NCBI GenBank assembly: GCA_016125085.1
Contig: WGMM01000008.1
Coordinates: 1 to 64,000, forward strand
Length of the DNA stretch: 64,000 bases
Reading direction: 5' to 3'
DNA from: a bacterium
GTDB lineage: Bacteria > Planctomycetota > Planctomycetia > Isosphaerales > Isosphaeraceae
Positions 8,979 through 16,354 of this stretch are shown here, piece by piece. The notes beneath the pieces were generated by a model. That model was not told the origin of the DNA and did not search any database. It saw only the letters and a list, made by a program, of their open reading frames with translations. The stretch's first letter is position 1; the number at the start of each line of letters is the position of its first letter. Made by a program: the position numbers and the translations under genes.

Positions 8979-9335
8979 ATGCAAAAGCAATTCCGGTTTC
9001 TTCTGACGGCCGTGACGATGACTCTGGTATGCGCGGCTCCGCTGGTGGCCGATCAGCTGCTGGGCGTGGTTCAGGAAGTGGACGTGGCCGGCAAGAAGAT
9101 CATCGTGAAGCCGAAGGGCAAAGGCGCTGAGAACGTGACGGTGACGGTCACGGACAGCACGATTTTCGAAACGGCGAAGGGCAAGGAGATCAAGAAGTCG
9201 CCTCTGGAGAAGCTCAAGAAGGGCGTCGTGGTGGACGTCACGCATGAGAAGGCTACGGCTTCGAAGATCGTCCTGAAGGGCAACCCGAACGCCAAGAAAA
9301 AGGGCGAAGGAAAAGCGAAAGCCGCCAACGACTGA
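8979..9335 (+). CDS. Small exported lysine-rich protein
   Basis: A protein of 118 residues. MQKQFRFLLTAVTMTLVCAA is a signal peptide, probably cut after VCAAPLVA. The mature part reads as short beta strands (LLGVVQEVDVAGKKIIVKP, VTVTVTDSTIFETA) and ends in a very basic tail KKKGEGKAKAAND. It resembles small OB-like exported proteins (DUF5666-like) of planctomycetes, but no firm family can be named and the function is unknown. ATG 8979 follows AAGGAACGA at a suitable distance. It stands alone, 187 bases after mnmE and ahead of the SAM riboswitch. Confidence 0.72.
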   Translation: MQKQFRFLLTAVTMTLVCAAPLVADQLLGVVQEVDVAGKKIIVKPKGKGAENVTVTVTDSTIFETAKGKEIKKSPLEKLKKGVVVDVTHEKATASKIVLKGNPNAKKKGEGKAKAAND

Positions 9336-9427
9336 CCGCCGCCTGGTCCGTCACGATTTTCGGATCCCTGAAATCGACGGTGCCCTATTGACCGGTGGGG
9401 CATCGTCGGTTACTTTTTTACGCAGGT

Positions 9428-9560
9428 TCTCTTATCGAGAGTGGCTGAGGGACGGGCCCTATGACGCCACAGCAACCGGTTCGGGATTCAATTCCGAATG
9501 CTGGTGCTAACTCCCTCCCGAATTTCGGCATTGCCGGAAGTCGCGGGGAAGATGAGATGA
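9428..9560 (+). ncRNA. SAM-I (S-box) riboswitch
   Basis: The SAM-I pattern is seen in order: TCTCTTATCGAGAG (P1 left side and start of P2), GTGGCTGAGGGACGGGCCC with ATGACGCCAC (P2 and kink-turn region), AGCAACC, a P3 hairpin around GGGATTCAATTCC, GGTGCTAACTCC, a P4 hairpin, and GATGAGATGA returning to P1. This aptamer binds S-adenosylmethionine and normally switches off methionine or SAM genes. It lies 168 bases ahead of the threonine-synthase-like gene on the same strand, so that gene and probably the three after it are under SAM control. Confidence 0.9.
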
Positions 9561-9562
9561 AC

Positions 9563-9620
9563 GGTATGACTTGAACGATGCCAGGCTGGCACACGATACG
9601 AAGTCATACCCGTTTGTTTC
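9563..9620 (+). terminator. Terminator hairpin of the SAM riboswitch
   Basis: GGTATGACTT (9563-9572) is perfectly complementary to AAGTCATACC (9601-9610), with a nested GCCAGGCTGGC hairpin inside, followed by CGTTTGTTTC. It starts directly after the P1 side of the aptamer. In the family's usual design, P1 formation with bound SAM favours such a terminator. Confidence 0.7.
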
Positions 9621-9727
9621 GTCCAAATCTCCCATTCTCGATAGAACTCTCAAGTCACGCCTGACCGCATGTGCGTGAGCAGTTCGGGTTCGGATCGGCA
9701 GCACGCCTTTCCCGGGAGATATGCCTC

Positions 9728-11026
9728 GTGAGCCATCGACCTCATTTCGTGAACGGTCTGAAATGTCGGCTTTGCGGCAAAATGCACGGCCAGCAGGCAC
9801 TGAATTTTTGTCCAGATGACTTCGGCCCGCTCGAAGTGGATTACGACTACGAGGCCATGAAGGGGCACGTCACGCGGGATTCGCTCCTGGCCGGCCCGGC
9901 GAGCATGTGGCGTTACGCCCCGCTGTTGCCTCTTTCTGGCCCGGCGACGGTCGGCAAGCATGTCGGCTATACGCCGCTGGTTCGGGCCGAGCGGCTCGGC
10001 AAGGCTCTGGGGCTGAAGAATCTGTACGTGAAGAACGACGCCGTGAATCACCCGACACTGTCCTTCAAGGACCGGGTCGTGGCCGTGGCGCTTTCGAAGG
10101 CCGTCGAACTGGGGTTCAAGACGGTCGGTTGTGCGTCCACCGGTAACCTCGCCGGCAGCGTGGCCGCCAACGCCAGTGCCGCGGGGCTGGAAGCCTACAT
10201 CCTGATCCCTGACAACCTCGAACAGGGCAAGGTGCTGGGGGCGACGGTCTACGGAGCGAAGGTCGTGGCCTGCACGGGCAATTACGACCAGGTGAACCGG
10301 CTGTGCTCGCAGATCGCGTTCCAGTTCGGCTGGGGCTTCGTGAACGTCAACCTGCGGCCGTTCTACGCCGAAGGTTCGAAGACGATGGGCTTCGAAATCG
10401 CCGAACAGCTCGGCTGGCGGGCACCCGACGCCGTGGTCGTTCCCATGGCTGGCGGCAGCCTGATCGGCAAGATCCACAAGGCCTTCAAGGAACTCGAAAC
10501 GCTGGGCCTGCTGGAAGAGCCGGTGCAGACGCGCATGTTCGGCGCCCAGGCGACTGGCTGCAATCCGATCGCCAACGCCGTGAAGACCAGTGCCAACAAG
10601 ATCAAGCCGGTGCGGAATCCGGACACGATCGCCAAGAGCCTGGCGATCGGCGACCCGGCCGACGGCTATTTCGCCAGCCAGCTCATCCGCAACACCGGCG
10701 GGTGGTCGGAAGACGTCAACGACGACGAAATCGTCGAGGGCATGCGGCTGCTGGCCGAGACTGAAGGCATCTGGGCCGAGACGGCCGGCGGCGTGACGGT
10801 GGCCGTGACCCGCAAGATGGTCGAACAGGGCCATCTGAAGCCGGACGACCGGGTCGTCATGGCGATCACGGGCAACGGCCTGAAAACGCAGGAAGCCTTG
10901 ATCGACCGGATCGCCCGGCCGCAGGTCATCCGTCCCACGCTGGAAGACTTCAAAACGCTGCTGGAATCGACCGCGAACGCGGCCAGCCCGGCTGCGGGCG
11001 AGATTCTGGCGGGTGCCGGCGTCTGA
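9728..11026 (+). CDS. thrC: Threonine synthase-like PLP enzyme under SAM riboswitch control
   Basis: A fold-type II PLP enzyme of 432 residues. By family it converts O-phosphohomoserine to threonine. A short N-terminal zinc-ribbon-like segment has C13, C16 and C28. The PLP lysine is K114 in LSFKDRV, CASTGNLAGSVAA forms the substrate loop, and VPMAGGSLIGKI the phosphate loop. GTG 9728 is chosen because GGGAG lies nine bases ahead and VSHRPHFVNGLKCRLC starts at the zinc site. What is odd is the setting: a SAM riboswitch upstream, and a sulfur carrier, E1 enzyme and cysteine desulfurase downstream. By analogy with the CysM/CysO system, a ThrC-fold enzyme could use a protein thiocarboxylate as sulfur donor and make homocysteine from O-phosphohomoserine. 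Plain threonine synthase is the default call. Confidence 0.88.
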   Translation: MSHRPHFVNGLKCRLCGKMHGQQALNFCPDDFGPLEVDYDYEAMKGHVTRDSLLAGPASMWRYAPLLPLSGPATVGKHVGYTPLVRAERLGKALGLKNLYVKNDAVNHPTLSFKDRVVAVALSKAVELGFKTVGCASTGNLAGSVAANASAAGLEAYILIPDNLEQGKVLGATVYGAKVVACTGNYDQVNRLCSQIAFQFGWGFVNVNLRPFYAEGSKTMGFEIAEQLGWRAPDAVVVPMAGGSLIGKIHKAFKELETLGLLEEPVQTRMFGAQATGCNPIANAVKTSANKIKPVRNPDTIAKSLAIGDPADGYFASQLIRNTGGWSEDVNDDEIVEGMRLLAETEGIWAETAGGVTVAVTRKMVEQGHLKPDDRVVMAITGNGLKTQEALIDRIARPQVIRPTLEDFKTLLESTANAASPAAGEILAGAGV

Positions 11027-11299
11027 GGCTCGCGATCGGCCTGAGAACCTGTGCGGCGACATTCGGAATGCTCGCCGCCATTTTCCCGGGTTTATGCCGC
11101 GAACCCGCGTAGGCCGAATCGAAATCCCGAACGATGCCCTCATCCGCTGTGCATGTGCCGCACACTCTGTCTGGGGCATATCAAACCAACCAAGTCCGCA
11201 GGATCGCCGCACGATCGACCGCAGCTTCGCCACCGTGGCGGAACTGACCGACCCGGGTGGGATCCATGTCCGCTATCGACCAGGAAAGACCAGAGAACG

Positions 11300-11569
11300 A
11301 TGCCGCTCGTCCGCATTCCCACGCCGCTTCGTCCGCATGCCGGTGGTAACGATTCAGCCCAGGCCGAAGGCTCGACCGTCGGCGAAGTGCTCAACGCCCT
11401 GACCTCGGCTTATCCCGATCTTCGTTCGCGGCTGTTCGACGGCGAAGACCTGCGCCGGTTCGTGAACGTGTACGTCAACAACGAGGACATCCGGTTCCTG
11501 GAAGACCTCGACACGCCCGTCGCCGCGGCGGACGAAGTGTCGATCATCCCGGCTGTGGCGGGCGGCTGA
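11300..11569 (+). CDS. ThiS/MoaD-like sulfur carrier protein
   Basis: A beta-grasp carrier of 89 residues that ends in AVAGG. Glycine-glycine is the C-terminus that an E1 enzyme adenylates and converts to a thiocarboxylate. MPLVRIPTPLR is strand 1, VGEVLNALTSAYPDLRSRL the helix, FVNVYVNNEDIRFL the middle strands, and VSIIPAVAGG the tail, all at MoaD-like positions. ATG 11300 has AGGAAAG upstream and gives the normal length. The frame stays open upstream to 11051, but that part is not carrier-like. The closest named relatives by pattern are CysO and MoaD. Placed between the PLP enzyme and a ThiF-like E1, its job is most likely sulfur delivery to the PLP enzyme. Confidence 0.88.
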   Translation: MPLVRIPTPLRPHAGGNDSAQAEGSTVGEVLNALTSAYPDLRSRLFDGEDLRRFVNVYVNNEDIRFLEDLDTPVAAADEVSIIPAVAGG

Positions 11570-11652
11570 GAACGCCGGTTCGCTTCGAAAGGCGAACCCG
11601 TCGGCCCGAACCTGTCTTGGAAGTTCCTGTCTAGTAACAGTCTGGGTGTTGC

Positions 11653-12687
11653 GTGAGCGATCCACTGGAAAGATACAGCCGGCAGATGCGGTTTCGGGCC
11701 CTCGGCGAAGAGGGGCAGCGGCGGTTGTGCGCATCGCGCGTCACCATTTGCGGCTGCGGGGCCCTGGGCACGGTTCTGGCCAATCACCTGGCCAGGGCCG
11801 GCGTGGGCCACATCCGGGTGGTCGATCGCGACTTCATCGAAATCCATAACCTGCAGCGGCAGATTCTGTTCGACGAAGAGGACGTGGCCTCCAACCTGCC
11901 GAAGGCCGAAGCCGCCGCGCGTAAAATGCGGGCGATCAATTCGTCGATCACGGTCGAGGCGGTCGTGACCGACATCGACCACACGAACATCCTCGACCTG
12001 GTCGCCGACGCCGACCTGATCCTGGACGGCACCGACAACTTCGAAACCCGCTACCTGATCAACGACGCGGCCGTAAAGCTGGGCAAGCCCTGGATCTTCG
12101 GCGGCGTGATCGGCAGCGAAGGGCAGACGATGACGATCCTGCCCGGCAAGACACCATGTCTGCGCTGCGTGGTGGAAGATTCGCCCCCGCCCGGCATGAC
12201 GCCCACTTGCGAAACGGCCGGTGTGCTGGGGCCGGCGGTGTCGACGATCGCTTCTTTCGAAGCGATCGAGGCGATCAAGATCCTGTCGGGCGATTTCGAA
12301 TCGCTCAATCGCGACTTGATCATGGTTGACCTCTGGAACTGGTCGTTCCGCCAGTTGAAGGTCGCCGGCCTGCTCGGCAAGGTCGATTGCCCCACCTGCC
12401 GCCGCCGCGAATTCGACTGGCTGGAAGGGCGCATGGGCTCGCACACGACGACCCTCTGCGGCCGCAACGCCGTACAGATCGCGACCCGCCGGGCCGACAA
12501 GCTCGACTTCGCCCAGCTTGCCGCCAAACTCACCGGAATCGGCAGTGTCCGCCATAACGACTTCATGCTCCGGTTCGAGACCGACGGCCACGAATTCACC
12601 GTGTTTCCGGACGGCCGTGCCATCATCAAGGGCACCAACGACATCGCCAGGGCCAAGACTCTTTATGCCCAGTATCTGGGTAGCTGA
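11653..12687 (+). CDS. ThiF/MoeB-family adenylyltransferase
   Basis: An E1-like enzyme of 344 residues that would adenylate the C-terminal glycine of the carrier encoded just upstream. The nucleotide loop is GCGALG (34-39) and DGTDN lies at 125-129. The zinc tetrad is C169/C172 (CLRC) and C246/C249 (CPTC), and a conserved C186 sits in PTCETAGVLGP, where E1 relatives carry the sulfur-linked cysteine. There is no rhodanese domain. Instead a C-terminal extension of about 90 residues begins with TTLCGRNAVQIAT and ends in an FPDGRAIIKGT strand, as in some ThiF/MoeB proteins of other phyla. The GTG start at 11653 has only a weak ribosome binding site. Only 15 bases separate it from the desulfurase gene. 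Confidence 0.9.
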   Translation: MSDPLERYSRQMRFRALGEEGQRRLCASRVTICGCGALGTVLANHLARAGVGHIRVVDRDFIEIHNLQRQILFDEEDVASNLPKAEAAARKMRAINSSITVEAVVTDIDHTNILDLVADADLILDGTDNFETRYLINDAAVKLGKPWIFGGVIGSEGQTMTILPGKTPCLRCVVEDSPPPGMTPTCETAGVLGPAVSTIASFEAIEAIKILSGDFESLNRDLIMVDLWNWSFRQLKVAGLLGKVDCPTCRRREFDWLEGRMGSHTTTLCGRNAVQIATRRADKLDFAQLAAKLTGIGSVRHNDFMLRFETDGHEFTVFPDGRAIIKGTNDIARAKTLYAQYLGS

Positions 12688-12702
12688 CCAGAAGACGACA
12701 CG

Positions 12703-13854
12703 ATGATCTACCTCGACAACGCCGCCACGAGCTTTCCGAAGCCGGAGAGCGTCTATGTGGCCATGGACACGTTCGCCCGCACCAGCATCGCCAACCCCGG
12801 CCGTTCCGGTCACAGGATGGCCCTGGCTTCGGAACGGATCCTGGACGACACGCGGCACCTGCTGAACCGGCTGTTCCGGGGCGAGTCGCCGGACCGGTGG
12901 ATCTTCACGCTCAACTGCACCGACGCCCTGAACATGGCGATCAAGGGTCTGGTGAACCCGGGCGATCATGTCATCACCAGCGACCTTGAGCATAACTCCG
13001 TCAGCCGGCCCCTGCGGGCGCTGGAAAAAGCGGGCGTGATCACGCTGACGAGGGTCGCCTCGAACGACGGCTACCTCGACCCGGCTGAAGTCACGGCGGC
13101 CATCACGCCGAAAACGCGTCTGGTGGCCATCACCCATGCGGCCAACGTGCTGGGCACGCTTCAGCCGATCGAGCCGATCGCCGCGGCCGTGCGAGCTGCG
13201 GGGGCTTTCATTCTGATCGACGCGGCACAGTCCGCGGGGGTGGTCGATATCGACCTGGCGCGCACGCCGATCGACATGCTCGCCTTCCCCGGGCACAAGG
13301 CCCTGTTCGGCCCGACGGGCACGGGCGCGCTTTATGTCGGCCCTCGGGTGACGCTTCGCCCGTGGCGTGAAGGGGGCACCGGCGGCGATTCGTCGACCGA
13401 AGTTCAGCCCGATGCCCTGCCCTTCAAAATGGAAGGCGGCACGCCCAACGTCGCCGGCATCGCTGGCCTGAAAGCAGGCCTGGAATGGGTGCTGGAGCGG
13501 GGCGTGGAGCCCGGCCGCCTGCATGAAGTGAATCTGCTGCAGAAGGTCGTCGACTGGGTCGCGGCCCATGCCGATCACTGGGGCATCCTGGGGGCCTGGG
13601 ATCCTGACCGGCACGTCGGCGCGCTTTCGCTGCGGACGCCTGAAGGCCTGGCCCCTTCGGATATTGGGGCGATGCTGGACACGTCGTTCGCCGTGGCCAT
13701 CCGCCCGGGCCTGCACTGTGCCCCTTACATCCATAAACGCATGGGCACATTTCCGGACGGCAGCCTGCGCCTAAGCCCCGGGCCTTTCAACACCGAGGCC
13801 GACATCGAAGTTTTCCTGCAGGCTCTGGGAGCGATCACCGAAGGCATGTTATGA
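12703..13854 (+). CDS. Class V aminotransferase, cysteine desulfurase-like
   Basis: A fold-type I PLP enzyme of 383 residues, of the cysteine desulfurase family resembling EF2568-type proteins. MIYLDNAATSFPKPE is the N-terminal signature, LDHN-type contacts read SDLEHNSVSRPL, the PLP lysine is K199 in FPGHKALFGPTG, and the persulfide-forming cysteine is C339 in IRPGLHCAP. It should take sulfur from cysteine and, given its place, load it on the ThiF/ThiS pair. It is the last gene of the cluster starting at the SAM riboswitch. IscU or SufE partners are not near. Selenocysteine lyase-type activity cannot be excluded. Confidence 0.88.
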   Translation: MIYLDNAATSFPKPESVYVAMDTFARTSIANPGRSGHRMALASERILDDTRHLLNRLFRGESPDRWIFTLNCTDALNMAIKGLVNPGDHVITSDLEHNSVSRPLRALEKAGVITLTRVASNDGYLDPAEVTAAITPKTRLVAITHAANVLGTLQPIEPIAAAVRAAGAFILIDAAQSAGVVDIDLARTPIDMLAFPGHKALFGPTGTGALYVGPRVTLRPWREGGTGGDSSTEVQPDALPFKMEGGTPNVAGIAGLKAGLEWVLERGVEPGRLHEVNLLQKVVDWVAAHADHWGILGAWDPDRHVGALSLRTPEGLAPSDIGAMLDTSFAVAIRPGLHCAPYIHKRMGTFPDGSLRLSPGPFNTEADIEVFLQALGAITEGML

Positions 13855-13910
13855 TGCCCCGACACGGGCCCGCCAAGGGAAAAGCCCGCACTTGAAGGAG
13901 CTTTCCGACC

Positions 13911-15533
13911 ATGCCGACGATCCGGTATTCGTTCCGTAAGCCTCTGGGCTTTTCTGTTTCTACCATTGTCTGTGCCGCCGTGATTTCGCTCTGTGCGACC
14001 GGTGCGAAAGCGAACGGGCAAGAGGCTGACTTCGCGGCCGGGATCGAAAAGCTGCTGAAGACTCCAGGTTACGAAAACGCCCACTGGGGCCTGCTGGTCG
14101 CCGACGCCGAAACCGGCAAAGTCATTTACGAAAAGAACGCCGGGCGGCTATTCGGGCCAGCCTCGGTGACGAAGCTCTTCACCACGGCGGCGGCTCTGGA
14201 GAAGCTCGGCCCGGATCACCGGTTTCGGACGGTCATCAAGCGGCGAGGCGAGGTCGACGCCAATGGCGAACTTAAGGGCGACCTCATCCTTATCGCTTCG
14301 GGCGACATGGCCATGGGCGGCCGCACTGCCCCGGACGGCCGGATGCTCTTCGAAGATAACGACCACACCTACGGCGGCGATTCGGCGGCTCTGGTGACTG
14401 CCGACCCGCTGCATGCCTTCGAACTGCTGGCACATGACCTTGCGGCCGCAGGCATCAAGAGCGTGACGGGCGAAGTGATGGTGGACGACCGCCTGTTCCG
14501 CCCGTCGCCTTCCAGCGGCAGCGGCCCGCGCACGGTTTCGGCGATCACGATCAACGATAACCTGGTGAACGTCGTCATCGAGGCCGGCAAGGCCGCTGGA
14601 GAACCTGCGACGTTTCGCACGGTGCCCGCGACTTCGACCTTGAACGTTGATTTTCGAGTGACGACGGTGGAAAAGGACGGTCCGACGCGGGTGACCCTCA
14701 CCACGCTCGGCCCCCGCTCCGTGCAGGTGCGCGGAACGATCCCTTATGGCCGCAAAAATCTGATCCGCAGCTTCGAAGTGGTCGATCCGCCTGCGTGGGC
14801 CCGGGGGCTTTTGATCGAAACCTTGCGCAAGAAGGGCATTCGGGTCGAGGCCTCTCCACTGGGTACGCCTGAGCCGATCGAGCTGCCCTCCCGTAGCGAA
14901 ACGGCCGCTCTGCCGACCGTGGCCACGTATGACTCGCCTCCCCTGGGCGAATTCGTGAAGGTGATCCTCAAGGTCAGCCATAACCTTTACGCCAGTTCGC
15001 TGCCCCTGGTGCTGGCCGCTTCTGACGGCAAAAGAACGCTGAACGACGGCCTGCGGATCGAAGGCCAGATGCTCGAAAAGCTGGGAGTTCCTGCGAACGA
15101 GGTCAGTTTCGGCGGCGGTGCTGGCGGGGCCCGGGCCGATATGGTCACGCCCCGGGCGACGGTCAAGCTGCTTACGAACATGGGCAAGCATCCGGGCTTC
15201 GCGGCCTATGAAACCGCGCTGCCGGTGCTGGGCCGCGATGGCACGCTGTCGAGGGCCGTCGGCCCGGACAGCCCGGCCAAAGGGCACGTCAGGGCCAAAA
15301 CGGGTACGTATTTCGTCGACAACGACCTGACCGGACGGACGGTTCTGACGAGCAAGGCCCTGGCCGGGTATCTGGACACAGCCCACAATCGCCCGCTGGT
15401 GTTCTGCATGTTCCTGAATGACGTGCCGACACGGCCCGCCTCAGGCGACACCCCGGCCGTGAGCGCATCCGAAGCCGGCAAACTCCTGGGCCGGATTTGC
15501 GAATGGATTTACTCGAATTGCCCGCGAGAGTGA
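13911..15533 (+). CDS. dacB: D-alanyl-D-alanine carboxypeptidase/endopeptidase (PBP4 type)
   Basis: A low-molecular-mass penicillin-binding protein of 540 residues, peptidase family S13, which trims or cleaves peptidoglycan cross-links in the periplasm. A signal peptide spans about residues 1-36 (FSVSTIVCAAVISLCATGAKA). The active-site motifs are SVTK (S85, K88), SHN (356-358) and KTG (463-465). The long insert between the first two motifs is typical of PBP4. It is preceded by GAAGGAG-like sequence (AAGGAGCTTTCCGACC) at 13892-13907. It supports a peptidoglycan-containing wall in this organism. It follows the sulfur cluster by 56 bases but is functionally unrelated. Confidence 0.92.
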   Translation: MPTIRYSFRKPLGFSVSTIVCAAVISLCATGAKANGQEADFAAGIEKLLKTPGYENAHWGLLVADAETGKVIYEKNAGRLFGPASVTKLFTTAAALEKLGPDHRFRTVIKRRGEVDANGELKGDLILIASGDMAMGGRTAPDGRMLFEDNDHTYGGDSAALVTADPLHAFELLAHDLAAAGIKSVTGEVMVDDRLFRPSPSSGSGPRTVSAITINDNLVNVVIEAGKAAGEPATFRTVPATSTLNVDFRVTTVEKDGPTRVTLTTLGPRSVQVRGTIPYGRKNLIRSFEVVDPPAWARGLLIETLRKKGIRVEASPLGTPEPIELPSRSETAALPTVATYDSPPLGEFVKVILKVSHNLYASSLPLVLAASDGKRTLNDGLRIEGQMLEKLGVPANEVSFGGGAGGARADMVTPRATVKLLTNMGKHPGFAAYETALPVLGRDGTLSRAVGPDSPAKGHVRAKTGTYFVDNDLTGRTVLTSKALAGYLDTAHNRPLVFCMFLNDVPTRPASGDTPAVSASEAGKLLGRICEWIYSNCPRE

Positions 15534-15538
15534 TACCG

Positions 15539-15585
15539 AAAAGGGGACGGGGGTCTTTTTCGAATAATGACCCCCGTCCCCTTTT
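15539..15585. repeat. AAAGGGGACGGGGGTC palindrome, copy 1
   Basis: AAAAGGGGACGGGGGTC (15539-15555) and GACCCCCGTCCCCTTTT (15569-15585) form a perfect 17-bp stem around a 13-base loop. It follows the dacB stop codon closely, so it may also act as a terminator. The same arms recur at 16209 and 63623. Confidence 0.85.
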
Positions 15586-15714
15586 TTGCTCGCGTGAACA
15601 AGGTACTCTTCGGAATGCGGACTGGAGACCCCGAAATTCGCAAGCCTTGTGGTCCGGTCCGCTGAGTTTGGGCTTTCGGCCCGCTAACACCACCCTTCAT
15701 GAAGGCCAAATACA

Positions 15715-16182
15715 ATGGACCAGCTCGACGTGTTGATCAACCGTTACGACCGCCGTGAGATTTCGCGGAGAGACCTCCTCGTCGGGCTCGCGCTGCTGGG
15801 CGTGGGTGCAGGGCCGGGTGGAAAAGAACCTGCAGCCCGGGGGCGTACGATCAATCACGTATCGCTCGGGGTTTCGGATCTTCGCCGATCGACGGAGTTC
15901 TATGACCGGCTTCTCGGTTTGCCTGTACTGGAGCGTGGTGCCGACTTCTGCGAGTACCGGCTGCAGAACGGATTTCTGGGCCTTTACCAGGATCCGGATA
16001 CGCGCCGAGGTCTCGACCACGTCGCGATTGGAGTAGAAGGCTACGACCCCAAATCGACGCTGCGGGCCCTTCAGCAGGAATTCCCGGACCGGAAGACCGA
16101 GTTGCTCTACGAAGACCAGGTCTACATCGTCGACCCGGACGGCGCGAGCGTCCAGCTCTGCGCCGTTGAGTACAAACGATGA
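15715..16182 (+). CDS. VOC (glyoxalase-like) protein with a twin-arginine leader
   Basis: A 155-residue protein of the vicinal-oxygen-chelate superfamily. The N-terminal segment ISRRDLLVGLALLGVGAG looks like a twin-arginine signal. The VOC part begins with INHVSLGVSDLRRSTEFYDRLLGLPVL and shows a second half LDHVAIGVEGYD with metal-ligand positions H and E. The C-terminus VYIVDPDGASVQL is the usual final strand. The substrate is unknown; family members include glyoxalases, dioxygenases and resistance proteins. Exported VOC proteins with a Tat leader are known in acidobacteria and planctomycetes. It sits between two copies of the palindromic repeat. Confidence 0.82.
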   Translation: MDQLDVLINRYDRREISRRDLLVGLALLGVGAGPGGKEPAARGRTINHVSLGVSDLRRSTEFYDRLLGLPVLERGADFCEYRLQNGFLGLYQDPDTRRGLDHVAIGVEGYDPKSTLRALQQEFPDRKTELLYEDQVYIVDPDGASVQLCAVEYKR

Positions 16183-16183
16183 T

Positions 16184-16253
16184 GCCGACTAAAGGGGACG
16201 CGCCGACTAAAGGGGACGGGGGTCATTTTTAGAAAAAGACCCCCGTCCCCTTT
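16184..16253. repeat. AAAGGGGACGGGGGTC palindrome, copy 2
   Basis: AAAGGGGACGGGGGTC (16209-16224) pairs with GACCCCCGTCCCCTTT (16238-16253) around a 13-base loop. The left arm is preceded by a partial duplicate, GCCGACTAAAGGGGACG at 16184-16200 repeated at 16202-16218. It begins within a few bases of the VOC gene's stop codon. Confidence 0.85.
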
Positions 16254-16354
16254 TCTCTTCATGACGGAATTTTCCTCCTTCTTCACTTCGGCTTGCGTAG
16301 AATGACTAAGAGGGAAACGTCCGCACCTTCGCAACGGAAAGGGACGGGCCGGTC

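Noticed and set aside
8843..9130. Plus-strand frame of 95 codons
   Set aside because: It overlaps the exported lysine-rich protein in another frame, with no ribosome binding site and an unlikely composition.
11027..11299. Possible extra gene or second riboswitch between the PLP enzyme and the carrier
   Set aside because: No conserved RNA pattern is seen and the frames have no start with a ribosome binding site; treated as spacer.
11410..13734. Long minus-strand open frame (774 codons) opposite the ThiF and desulfurase genes
   Set aside because: It is the antisense shadow of GC-rich genes whose domains and motifs are clear on the plus strand; it has no recognisable domain. The same holds for long antisense frames at 4105-5577, 9650-11233, 16982-19090, 40410-41951 and 33997-35463.
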